A stretch of 64,000 bases of DNA, from positions 1 through 64,000 of the forward strand of contig NZ_JAQYUU010000003.1 in the NCBI RefSeq assembly GCF_028728205.1, in the 5' to 3' direction. Shown here piece by piece: positions 20,303-28,063 of this stretch. The position numbers were made by a program, and so were the translations under genes. Source of the DNA: Clostridium sp. 'White wine YQ' (GTDB lineage Bacteria; Bacillota; Clostridia; Clostridiales; Clostridiaceae). The notes beneath the pieces were generated by a model, which was given only the letters and a program-made list of their open reading frames with translations, was not told where the DNA came from and ran no database searches. The stretch's first letter is position 1. Each line of letters starts with the position of its first letter.

Positions 20303-20391
20303 TGGTGCTGAAGACCGGAATCGAACCGGTACGGTGTTTAAGCACCGCAGGATTTTAAGTCCTGTGCGTCTGCCAGTTCCGCCACTTCAGC
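20303..20391 (-). tRNA. tRNA-Leu (UAA), copy 7 (promoter-proximal)
   Basis: First tRNA of the transcript, starting about 33 nt after the predicted transcription start. Acceptor GCTGAAG/CTTCAGC, anticodon UAA, CCA encoded. Confidence 0.96.
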
Positions 20392-20430
20392 ATTAGTTAT
20401 CAGCACCCTTGGGTTGTGACAACAAAATTA

Positions 20431-20459
20431 ATTATAAGGTACCATTGTACTTCTGTCAA
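20431..20459 (-). promoter_or_regulatory. Perfect consensus promoter of the tRNA array
   Basis: TTGACA (20454-20459), exactly 17 nt, and TATAAT (20431-20436) lie on the minus strand. Nothing between it and the first tRNA suggests another start, so it should drive all 19 tRNAs. Confidence 0.9.
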
Positions 20460-20504
20460 CACTTTTTATTTTTTTTTTAACTTTACCCCTAAATTTGAAG
20501 AGTT

Positions 20505-20533
20505 AAAAAGGCTTCTAACCCTTGTTAGAAGCC
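20505..20533 (-). terminator. yabR terminator
   Basis: A perfect 10-bp stem GGCTTCTAAC/GTTAGAAGCC (20510-20533) with a 4-nt loop is followed by five T residues on the minus strand. Confidence 0.85.
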
Positions 20534-20546
20534 TATCTATCATAGT

Positions 20547-20951
20547 TTAACCGAAGTTCTTTCTACTCTTACTTTTGAAATCTTGATTTTTCTTAACATC
20601 TTGCATTCTGTCTTCACTATCTTTTAAAAACTTAGACATTATATCTTCAAAACTTTCTGAGCTTTGTTTTTTCTTTTCTGATGTCCAATCAATTTCTGCT
20701 GGTTTTACACTTTTTCTTTGAGGATTTGCTTGTTTAATAGATAAACTGATCTTTCCATTATCGTCAATTGAGATTACTTTTACCTTCACTTTATCTTGTT
20801 CTTTCAAGTGTTGTCTAATATCTTTTACAAATGAATCAGCAACTTCTGAAATATGAACTAAGCCTGTTTTACCTTCCACCTCTACGAATGCTCCAAAGTT
20901 TGTGATGTTTACTACTGTACCTTCTAAAATGTTTCCTGCCATCAAGGTCAT
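20547..20951 (-). CDS. yabR: S1-domain RNA-binding protein (YabR type)
   Basis: 134 aa. Residues about 4-75 form one S1 OB-fold (GTVVNITNFGAFVEV, GLVHISE, KVKVKVISID, KISLSIKQ), the signature of the YabR family related to polynucleotide phosphorylase and ribosomal S1 domains. The basic tail is charged and low-complexity. The ATG at 20951 has AAGGAGGAG about 12 nt upstream; the next Met, three codons in, is also possible. It lies next to divIC as in Bacillus. Its exact role is not established from the sequence. Confidence 0.88.
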   Translation of the reverse strand: MTLMAGNILEGTVVNITNFGAFVEVEGKTGLVHISEVADSFVKDIRQHLKEQDKVKVKVISIDDNGKISLSIKQANPQRKSVKPAEIDWTSEKKKQSSESFEDIMSKFLKDSEDRMQDVKKNQDFKSKSRKNFG

Positions 20952-21005
20952 GTTAAAAAGACTCCTCCTTAAAAAAATATATATGTTATAAAATAATAAC
21001 CTTAT

Positions 21006-21287
21006 TTATTTTGTGCTTGCATTATTTACGACTTTTTCTCCTGGTTTAATTAAACCTAGTCTCACCCTAACCATTTCTTCTATAAATTCATTATTATTAC
21101 TTTGAATCTTTTGCACTTCTTGCTTAAGTCTATCATTGTCATTCTTCAATTCTTGAAGTTGTGCCTCTTTATCTGCTTTTTGTTTATTTAATCTTTTCAT
21201 AGCAGTTTCTTGTCTAAAAAAGCTGAAACAAAAAAAACCTACCAAAAAGACTATAACCAAGTTCTTTAAGTTAATTCTTTTTCTCAT
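21006..21287 (-). CDS. divIC: Septum formation initiator family protein (DivIC/FtsL-like)
   Basis: 93 aa: a short basic N-terminus, one membrane segment (about residues 9-25), then a heptad coiled coil (about 28-68, rich in Lys, Glu and Gln) and the family C-terminus VRVRLGLIKPGE. DivIC is a bitopic division protein that pairs with FtsL and DivIB at the septum. It lies between yabQ and yabR, the same place as Bacillus divIC. Confidence 0.88.
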   Translation of the reverse strand: MRKRINLKNLVIVFLVGFFCFSFFRQETAMKRLNKQKADKEAQLQELKNDNDRLKQEVQKIQSNNNEFIEEMVRVRLGLIKPGEKVVNNASTK

Positions 21288-21364
21288 ATTTGTTCCTCTC
21301 TTTTATAACAATTCTTATCTTTATTTTAAAGAGAAAAGACTACATATTCAAGTAATTTTTAAAT

Positions 21365-21757
21365 TTATTTACTTTTTCCTAAAATTTTATAAAAAATTAT
21401 TTTAAAAATATAAATAACATTAATTAATATCATTCTAAAAAACTTATTTACACCTGATAATAGTACTTTTTCAAATCTTAAAATATACTTACTAATTAAT
21501 CTTAAATATAATATGAATCCTATAATTATTCCACAGTAAACATAAAATCCTAAAAAAGCCGAATTATAATATAAAAGAAAAGTAAAAATAGCAAGGCCGC
21601 CTAATATACCAAAAAGCAAGTCTTCAAAAACTATTATAACCTTGTTTATTCCACTACCTCTTATTATCCTATATGCATCAAATAATATTCCTGTTAACAT
21701 TCCAGCCAAAAGACTATATATAATTATGTTATACTGTATATTGTTAGGTAACAACAT
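21365..21757 (-). CDS. yabQ: Spore cortex biosynthesis protein YabQ
   Basis: 130 aa with several hydrophobic segments (about 8-25, 42-63, 70-88 and a C-terminal amphipathic stretch) and the opening LLAGMLTGILFDAYRIIRG typical of YabQ. In Bacillus YabQ is a mother-cell membrane protein needed for cortex formation. It follows yabP by 9 nt, supporting the pair as one sigma-E-type unit. Confidence 0.85.
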   Translation of the reverse strand: MLLPNNIQYNIIIYSLLAGMLTGILFDAYRIIRGSGINKVIIVFEDLLFGILGGLAIFTFLLYYNSAFLGFYVYCGIIIGFILYLRLISKYILRFEKVLLSGVNKFFRMILINVIYIFKIIFYKILGKSK

Positions 21758-21766
21758 AACTATTAC

Positions 21767-22054
21767 CTATTTAAATAGCCTTTTAAGTAAGGCTTCCTTT
21801 TCTTTTTTAACTTCTTTTCCAGAATAGATCATACTATATATAAGTCCTGCAATAATAACATCTCCATTTTCAACATCAAGTTTATTCATCTTTAGTTCTT
21901 GGCCTCTTATAACTAATAGTCCTTCACTTGTATTTAACTCTATTTTTTCCTCATCGAAGCTTAGAACTTCTAAAACCCCTGTTAGAGCTAATTTTTTTCT
22001 ATTTTCAAGACGAATTGAACTTTCCTTTTGAATTATTTCCTTTTTACTTTCCAT
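21767..22054 (-). CDS. yabP: Sporulation protein YabP
   Basis: The start is the ATG at 22054 with AAGGAGAG 5 nt upstream (95 aa). The longer ORF to 22120 has no ribosome site and an atypical hydrophobic extension. The protein has the YabP fold signature: NRKKLALTGVLEVLSFDEEKI followed by LLVIRGQELKMNKLDVENGD. Bacillus YabP is mother-cell expressed and needed for cortex formation together with YabQ. A CATATATT element 31 nt upstream resembles a sigma-E -10. Confidence 0.88.
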   Translation of the reverse strand: MESKKEIIQKESSIRLENRKKLALTGVLEVLSFDEEKIELNTSEGLLVIRGQELKMNKLDVENGDVIIAGLIYSMIYSGKEVKKEKEALLKRLFK

Positions 22055-22084
22055 AATGTCTCTCCTTAATAATATTTCTAACAG

Positions 22085-22092
22085 AATATATG
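22085..22092 (-). promoter_or_regulatory. Possible sigma-E -10 element for yabPQ
   Basis: The minus strand reads CATATATT, fitting CATANNNT. The -35 region is not convincing, so this is a weak call supported mainly by the known sigma-E control of yabPQ. Confidence 0.3.
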
Positions 22093-22177
22093 CAAGTAAA
22101 TTGAAATTAAGAATTAACATTTATGAATTTAAAAAATTTTATAATTACTAATATAATACTTACTATTATTATCGGTA

Positions 22178-22438
22178 CTACTCTTGATCTTCTTCACCCT
22201 CTAGTATCTCGTACATTTCTCTAGCATCTTCTTTTCTTACATGTTCTACAATACTTACTATCTTTGCCTTAATTTTTTTATTTGCAAATGTTATCTCTAT
22301 AATATCGCCTTCTTTTATATCCGTTGAAGGTTTTGCTACTTTTCCGTTAATTGTAACTCTTCCTCCTTCGCAAGCTTCTTTGGCTATTGTTCTTCTTTTT
22401 ATAATTCTCGAAACTTTCAAATATTTATCTAATCTCAA
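22178..22438 (-). CDS. rqcP: S4-domain RNA-binding protein RqcP/YabO (Hsp15 family)
   Basis: 86 aa, TTG start with GGAGG 9 nt upstream. The S4 RNA-binding fold is clear: MRLDKYLKVSRIIKRRTIAK, then GGRVTINGKVAKPST and GDIIEI. RqcP acts with RqcH on stalled 50S subunits to add C-terminal Ala tails in ribosome quality control. It lies between hup and yabP as in Bacillus. Confidence 0.88.
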   Translation of the reverse strand: MRLDKYLKVSRIIKRRTIAKEACEGGRVTINGKVAKPSTDIKEGDIIEITFANKKIKAKIVSIVEHVRKEDAREMYEILEGEEDQE

Positions 22439-22480
22439 TTTCTTTTCCTCCTTATTAAATGCTAAAGTTCATATATTCAA

Positions 22481-22509
22481 AAAAAACCCGAGATGCACTC
22501 GGGTTTTTT
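22481..22509 (-). terminator. hup terminator
   Basis: AAAAAACCCGAG/CTCGGGTTTTTT with a 5-nt loop lies immediately after the HU stop codon. It is U-rich on both strands. Confidence 0.88.
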
Positions 22510-22513
22510 AAGA

Positions 22514-22789
22514 TTATTTACTAACTTTTTCTTTGAATTCTTTTCCTGCTTTAAATACAGGTACAGTTGATGCTGGAATTTGGATAGCTTCCTTTGTTCT
22601 AGGATTTCTTCCTTCTCTAGCAGCTCTTTCTCTTGTTTCAAATGTTCCGAATCCAACTAATTGAACTTTATCTCCATTAGCTAGTGCTTCTTCAACGCTT
22701 TCTATTAAAGCTTTTAAAGCTGCTTCAGCATCTTTCTTTGTTAATTTACTCTTTTCTGCAATACTAGTGATTAATTCTGCTTTATTCAC
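22514..22789 (-). CDS. hup: HU-type nucleoid protein
   Basis: The start is GTG at 22789: the ribosome site GAGGAGG lies 8 nt before it, inside the longer 98-codon ORF, and the resulting 91 aa begins MNKAELI like other HU proteins. It has the helical dimerisation core (LTKKDAEAALKALIESVEEAL), then VQLVGFGTFETRERAAREGRNPRT and the DNA-binding arm. It bends and compacts DNA. Monocistronic, with promoter at 22866-22894. Confidence 0.95.
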   Translation of the reverse strand: MNKAELITSIAEKSKLTKKDAEAALKALIESVEEALANGDKVQLVGFGTFETRERAAREGRNPRTKEAIQIPASTVPVFKAGKEFKEKVSK

Positions 22790-22865
22790 GATTACATCCT
22801 CCTCGATCATAGAGATATTAAATTACTGTAGTTTTTATTACTTATGTACTACACTATCTCATCCT

Positions 22866-22894
22866 ATTATATACCTTGATTTCAGCCTAGTCTA
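22866..22894 (-). promoter_or_regulatory. Putative hup promoter
   Basis: TAGACT (22889-22894), 17 nt, TATAAT (22866-22871) on the minus strand, about 77 nt before the GTG start. Confidence 0.6.
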
Positions 22895-23003
22895 TAGAAA
22901 TATAGATATTTTGTGTAAAAAAGGTATTTTTATGATAAGTAGTAATACATTTATACAATTTATATATATTCTCCTTAAATTTCTAATTTCCTCCTAGATT
23001 TTA

Positions 23004-24455
23004 TTATTTTTCTTTATTTTTTGATTCTTCCCATATTACATCTAGCTCATTTAATGACATTTCTTGTATTTTTTTCCCTAATTGCGCAACTTTTTGTTCT
23101 ATATATGACATTCTTTTTATAAATTTATCAGTAGTTTTATTTAATGCTAATTCTCCATCAACATCTAGAAATCTAGCTACATTAATACATGCAAATAACA
23201 AATCTCCTACTTCTTCTGTTATTCTTTCCCTATTTCCTTCCTTATATACCTCTTTTATTTCATTTAATTCTTCAATTACCTTTTCCATTGCTGGTTCAAC
23301 GTTATCCCAATCAAATCCAACCTTTTTTGCTTTCTTTTGGACCTTATTTGCTCTTATTAATGCTGGCAAACTCTTAGCAATAGCCTCCATCTCTTCAGTA
23401 AGACTCTCTAATCCTTTTTCCTTTTTCTTCAGTTCTTCCCAATTTACAAGAACTTCTTTTGATGATTCCGCAGTTTCATCCCCAAAAACATGAGGATGTC
23501 TGTATATCATTTTATTACATATTCCTTCTATTATATCTCCTATGTTGAAATATCCATCTTCTTTACCTATTATTCCATGGAACACTACCTGAAGTAGTAC
23601 ATCTCCCAGTTCTTCAATTAATGCATCATCATCCAACTTCTCTATGGCATCTATGACTTCGTAACTTTCCTCAATCAATGCAGATTTCAAACTTTCATGT
23701 GTTTGTTCCCTGTCCCAAGGACAACCATCAACACCTCTTAGCCTCTCAATGATTTTTACTAAGTCATTGAAATCCTTTTTGTTATTTAAGTCCTTTGGAA
23801 TATAAATAGATGTAAGATAATCTATATCTTCCTGTCTATCTAATTCAAATAGGGGGATTTTTCTTACACTTTCCATTCCTTTAATTCCAGCTGCCCTAAC
23901 ATAAAATATCTCAGTATCATCATTATAGTATTCTGACAGCTTTAACTTCACTTCTGAAGCTATAAATTGATTATAAACTTGTGTTATAATCGTACCTATT
24001 CGCTTATCCAACACCTGATTATCAATATCAAAAGCATCTATTATCTTAAGTCCTTCAATAGGATCAATTTTTAGCGCATCCATCATTGCATCCACAAAGC
24101 TTACTGCAGGAAATATATTATATTGGATATTATTCTCATCACACAATGATATTATGTTGAAAACAGATTTTTCAGCAACCAAAGGATGTCCTGGCACTGC
24201 ATATACCACATCTCCGAACTGATCATGAACTTTTAATAATTCTTTTGCTATAGCTTCATATACTTGGTCAAAACTTTGGCTTTCTTCATATTTAGAATCA
24301 TATGTTTCAAATTCAATATCCATTTCCTTTAAATACTCAACTGTAGGGTGCTTTTCAGTTCTCAATAAAACCTGTTTACTTTCTTTCAGTACTTTTAAAG
24401 TTCCTAATGTCAGTGCCTCTGGCGCACCTGGACCCAAACCTACTATTTTTATCAT
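23004..24455 (-). CDS. mazG: Tetrapyrrole-methylase/MazG fusion protein (YabN)
   Basis: 483 aa. Residues about 1-215 are a SAM-dependent tetrapyrrole-methylase-like domain (IVGLGPGAPEALTLGTL, YAVPGHPLVAEKSV). From about 225 on there are two MazG-type NTP pyrophosphohydrolase repeats with the acidic metal-binding motifs EESYEV/EELGDVLLQVVFH and EEVGDLLFACINV. MazG hydrolyses non-canonical or excess NTPs; the methylase half has no known substrate. It follows the spoVB-like gene by 16 nt and is cotranscribed with it, as in the Bacillus yabM-yabN order. Confidence 0.92.
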   Translation of the reverse strand: MIKIVGLGPGAPEALTLGTLKVLKESKQVLLRTEKHPTVEYLKEMDIEFETYDSKYEESQSFDQVYEAIAKELLKVHDQFGDVVYAVPGHPLVAEKSVFNIISLCDENNIQYNIFPAVSFVDAMMDALKIDPIEGLKIIDAFDIDNQVLDKRIGTIITQVYNQFIASEVKLKLSEYYNDDTEIFYVRAAGIKGMESVRKIPLFELDRQEDIDYLTSIYIPKDLNNKKDFNDLVKIIERLRGVDGCPWDREQTHESLKSALIEESYEVIDAIEKLDDDALIEELGDVLLQVVFHGIIGKEDGYFNIGDIIEGICNKMIYRHPHVFGDETAESSKEVLVNWEELKKKEKGLESLTEEMEAIAKSLPALIRANKVQKKAKKVGFDWDNVEPAMEKVIEELNEIKEVYKEGNRERITEEVGDLLFACINVARFLDVDGELALNKTTDKFIKRMSYIEQKVAQLGKKIQEMSLNELDVIWEESKNKEK

Positions 24456-24471
24456 TAAGCTCTCTCCTTTT

Positions 24472-26004
24472 TTATCTCCTTAATCTGCTTCTAATGGTAT
24501 CATATTTAAAAACTCCTAACATTACTATTAGAACTATATATATAATAATACCCAAAAATATTGAAATCAAGCAAGCTAAAGAAGGACTATTTATTTTATA
24601 TGTTAACATTACATAACTTCCCATAACCCCTATTATCATTGCAATTGTTGCATACGCAGGCTTAATCAATATTTCATAGAACTTAATTTTTAATTTTAAA
24701 TGTATCTTTAAACAAATCAAGTTTAATATAGATGAAACTAAGTATGCTGAAATGCTTGCTATAACTGCACCATATACGTTTAGTTCATTAATTGATACTA
24801 AGGTTGATGTCAAGAATATCTTTATTCCACATCCTATTAATAAATTTATTACCGGAATTATATATCTCCCCGTACTTTGCAAGATTGCAGTTGTTGTTTG
24901 AGCTAGAACTATAAACGGAATTGAAATGGATAAATATTTTAAAATCTCATATCCATCATATCTTCCTGGAAATATTATTTGCATTATTGGTAAAGCTAAA
25001 AAGTACAACCCTGCTAAGGATGGCAATGCTATTGTAAATGATAGTTTCAAAGATGTATTAACCTTTGAAAGCACTTCATCTTTATTACTTAATATATAAT
25101 TCTCCGCAATTATCGGAACTATAGAAGCACATAATGCCATAGAAAGAGTCAATGGTATATTTGTTAATACTGCTGCCTTACCTGTGAGCTGAGCATAGAG
25201 AATAGTTGCTGTCTTTGAGTCTAATCCAGCTTCCAATAGTTTTCTTGGAACTAGAACAGAATCTATAAGCCCCATAACACTACCTACTGTAGCGCCTAGA
25301 GATATAGGAATAGAAATTTTAAGTAATCTAGTTAATACTTCTGGATTAAATGAAACTCTTTTTATACCAAATTCCTTTTTAACTTTCCTATATTTAAAGT
25401 ATAAATAACTACCTCCTAGTAATGCTCCAGCAGTAGCTCCAAAGGCAGCGCCACCTGCTGAATATTCTATTCCCCTAGGAAGTAATATAATAGCTAAACC
25501 GACACCAACAATTACTCTGGCAATCTGTTCTAATATCTGAGAGATTGCCGAGGGTGTCATGTTTTGTAATCCTTGAAAAAATCCTCTATATATAGTGGTA
25601 AAAGTCATTATAATTGGTGCAAATGAAATTCCTATCAATGAAAAGTAGGCTTTACTGTCCCACTTTAGAAGGGATATTAATGGTCTTGCACCAAAAAACA
25701 AGAACAAACTAGTGCCTGTCCCCAATATTGCCATTAGCAAAAATGCTTCCCTAATTATTTGAAAAGTATCTTCCTTATTTCCCACAGCATTATTTTCTGA
25801 AACCATTTTGGATATAGCTACAGGGACTCCTGCAGATAAAGCTATAAAAAACATATACAAAGGATAAGACATTTGATAATATCCTACTCCTTCATCTCCT
25901 ATGAGCATTATTAATGGCCATCGGAAGAATATGCCTAAAAACTTTGCTATTATTCCTGCCATACCAAGTATTATACTTCCTTTTATTAGGGATTGCTTTC
26001 TCAT
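24472..26004 (-). CDS. Polysaccharide/lipid II flippase family protein (SpoVB/YabM type)
   Basis: 510 aa, almost wholly hydrophobic with about 14 predicted membrane segments, starting SLIKGSIILGMAGIIAKFLG. This is the MATE-like MVF/polysaccharide-export fold of SpoVB, YabM and MurJ-type proteins. The family moves lipid-linked wall precursors across the membrane; SpoVB acts in spore cortex synthesis. Its position between spoVT and mazG equals Bacillus yabM, so whether it serves growth or sporulation is open. ATG preceded by GGAGG. Confidence 0.87.
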   Translation of the reverse strand: MRKQSLIKGSIILGMAGIIAKFLGIFFRWPLIMLIGDEGVGYYQMSYPLYMFFIALSAGVPVAISKMVSENNAVGNKEDTFQIIREAFLLMAILGTGTSLFLFFGARPLISLLKWDSKAYFSLIGISFAPIIMTFTTIYRGFFQGLQNMTPSAISQILEQIARVIVGVGLAIILLPRGIEYSAGGAAFGATAGALLGGSYLYFKYRKVKKEFGIKRVSFNPEVLTRLLKISIPISLGATVGSVMGLIDSVLVPRKLLEAGLDSKTATILYAQLTGKAAVLTNIPLTLSMALCASIVPIIAENYILSNKDEVLSKVNTSLKLSFTIALPSLAGLYFLALPIMQIIFPGRYDGYEILKYLSISIPFIVLAQTTTAILQSTGRYIIPVINLLIGCGIKIFLTSTLVSINELNVYGAVIASISAYLVSSILNLICLKIHLKLKIKFYEILIKPAYATIAMIIGVMGSYVMLTYKINSPSLACLISIFLGIIIYIVLIVMLGVFKYDTIRSRLRR

Positions 26005-26146
26005 AAAATACCTCCAGTTTGAAACTTTACTACAGAACTTAAACTATGAAAATCAATTATTCTTATATTTTCATTGTTAATTGAATCTATACTAATGTCT
26101 ATTTCAAACATAGAGGTATTATTCTAACTTATATTAAATTATGTAG

Positions 26147-26698
26147 TTATTGTTCCATTTGCTTTCCTAAAAATGCTGATGCAGTTTCAGCTAATTTCAT
26201 TTCTAAATCACCCAATTTTTGTCCATCATCTTTTTCAATTATTACTACAGCACCAATTGTATCTCCTTCTGCTATTATTGGAGATATTACTTGTGTACTA
26301 TACTTACCTGCATCATCATCACTATATAGTGGCACTACTTTACCAGTACCACCTCCTAATAATATAGTCTTCCTTTCTTCCATTATTGCTTCTAGTTCGC
26401 TTGATACCTTCTTTTCTATATAATCTTTTTTTGATACACCGCTTACTGAAATAAACGCATCCTTATCAGCAATTAGGATAATGTGTCCAATTGATTGTTG
26501 CAATGACTCTGCATATTCCTTTGAGAAATCTGTTAACTCACCAATAGGAGAATATTTTTTTAGTATTACCCCACCCTCTCTATCTGTAAAGATTTCAAGA
26601 GGATCTCCCTCTCTTATTCTTAAGGTTCTTCTTATCTCCTTTGGAATTACTACTCTACCTAAATCGTCAATTCTTCTTACTATGCCTGTAGCTTTCAT
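26147..26698 (-). CDS. spoVT: Stage V sporulation protein T, AbrB-family regulator
   Basis: 183 aa. The N-terminal swapped-hairpin AbrB domain is very clear (ATGIVRRIDDLGRVVIPKEI, then RRTLRIREGDPLEIF), followed by a GAF-like domain (about 55-180) with ILIADKDAFISVSG. SpoVT is a late forespore transcription factor that tunes sigma-G genes. ATG preceded by GGAGGG. It is a single-gene unit between the flippase and the PrsA-like gene, as in Bacillus. Confidence 0.94.
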   Translation of the reverse strand: MKATGIVRRIDDLGRVVIPKEIRRTLRIREGDPLEIFTDREGGVILKKYSPIGELTDFSKEYAESLQQSIGHIILIADKDAFISVSGVSKKDYIEKKVSSELEAIMEERKTILLGGGTGKVVPLYSDDDAGKYSTQVISPIIAEGDTIGAVVIIEKDDGQKLGDLEMKLAETASAFLGKQMEQ

Positions 26699-26860
26699 CC
26701 TTTGTCCCTCCTATTTTTATACTTTGAAGTAATTTTTTCTTTACAACATTATTATTTTTCTAAATAAATTTTTTATACGTAAAACTGGCTATTTTTATTC
26801 TAATTAGCAATAAAGATTTCTCATTGATGATTATGGAATATTCTAATTGTTATATCTACT

Positions 26861-26898
26861 AAAAAAGAGTCATATCAAGAATTTTCTTGATATGACTC
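26861..26898 (-). terminator. prsA-like gene terminator
   Basis: A 15-bp perfect stem (26867-26881 with 26884-26898) is followed by six T residues on the minus strand. Confidence 0.85.
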
Positions 26899-26915
26899 CT
26901 AATATTAAATATCTA

Positions 26916-27920
26916 TTATAGTTTATCTTCGTAAGTTGTTACTTTATAATCTTTCTTTAATTGTTCTAAGGTAGAATTAATTAAATCACTCTTCTTCTGA
27001 TTTGTTACATTTGTAATTATGTCTTCTTTAACATCTTCAAACTTCTTAACAATATCTTGAGTTTGAATACCAGTTACTTTAATAATATGATATCCGAATT
27101 GACTCTTTACAGGACCTGAAATATCTCCATCTTTTTTAAGAGCTTTAACTCCAGCCATAAAATCAGCATCATATTGAGTTGAGTTGTAAGGAATGAATCC
27201 TAAGCTTCCTCCATTATCTTTTGATCCAGTATCTGTTGATGAAGCTTTAGCTACATCTTCAAACTTAGCTCCACCATCTAATTGTTGTTTTATTTTTTTA
27301 GCTTCATCCTCAGTCGCAACTAATATATGTGAAACAGTAGCTCCTGCACCTTGCGTAAACTCAGTAGCCTTATTTTCTTCATAGTATTTTTTTGCATCAT
27401 CTTCAGTTACTTTTACATCTTTAGTAAGAGCTTCTTGAGCTTTTTGAACTATTGCTTGTTCTCTTATAAGCTTTTTAAGTGAATCTAATGTCATTCCTGC
27501 TGCTTTAATTGCATCATTTAACTTATCTTCTCCACCATACATTTCTTGGTATGATTTTATTTGGTCATCTACTGCTTTATTTAAATCTGCATCTGAAGGA
27601 ACTACTTTCAGATCCTCAGCTTTTTTAAGCATCATTTTTTGATTTACTAATTGAGTAAGAACTTCTTTTCTTTGACTTGTTAATGCACTTTTAGCATCTG
27701 CATTATCTAAATATTTATCTCCATATTGTTGCTTTAGTTGACTTATAGTTTGTTGTAGATTTTCATCTACTTCTCCCAATGTTATCTTTTGATCGCCTAC
27801 TTTTGCTACAACAGTCTTTGCGATAGCTTCTGGTGTTTTTTGAACCATATTACAACCAACTACAGAGAAACTTAATACTCCAACAATTATAAGCCCTAAT
27901 AATTTTTTAACTTTCTTCAA
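26916..27920 (-). CDS. prsA: PrsA-like peptidyl-prolyl isomerase lipoprotein
   Basis: A parvulin-type foldase anchored outside the membrane that assists folding of secreted proteins. I prefer the TTG at 27920 (AGGTGAGG 6 nt upstream), giving 334 aa with lipobox VVGC and Cys23. The GTG at 27932 overlaps the ribosome site. A SurA-like N-terminal helical region with many Lys, Asp and Gln residues is followed by the rotamase domain (about 190-285: VSHILVATEDEAKKI, GGSLGFIP, GYHIIKV) and a C-terminal helix. It lies between mfd and spoVT. Confidence 0.9.
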   Translation of the reverse strand: MKKVKKLLGLIIVGVLSFSVVGCNMVQKTPEAIAKTVVAKVGDQKITLGEVDENLQQTISQLKQQYGDKYLDNADAKSALTSQRKEVLTQLVNQKMMLKKAEDLKVVPSDADLNKAVDDQIKSYQEMYGGEDKLNDAIKAAGMTLDSLKKLIREQAIVQKAQEALTKDVKVTEDDAKKYYEENKATEFTQGAGATVSHILVATEDEAKKIKQQLDGGAKFEDVAKASSTDTGSKDNGGSLGFIPYNSTQYDADFMAGVKALKKDGDISGPVKSQFGYHIIKVTGIQTQDIVKKFEDVKEDIITNVTNQKKSDLINSTLEQLKKDYKVTTYEDKL

Positions 27921-28063
27921 TATCTTCCTCACCTTTCATTTTAGCTTTAAGTTCAACTAGCAATACATATATAATTAATTTTAAGTTAAACCATTTTGAC
28001 ATAATATTAGTATATCAATATTTTCTATTTATTTCAAAGCTATCAAAATTCCAAAGATTTTTC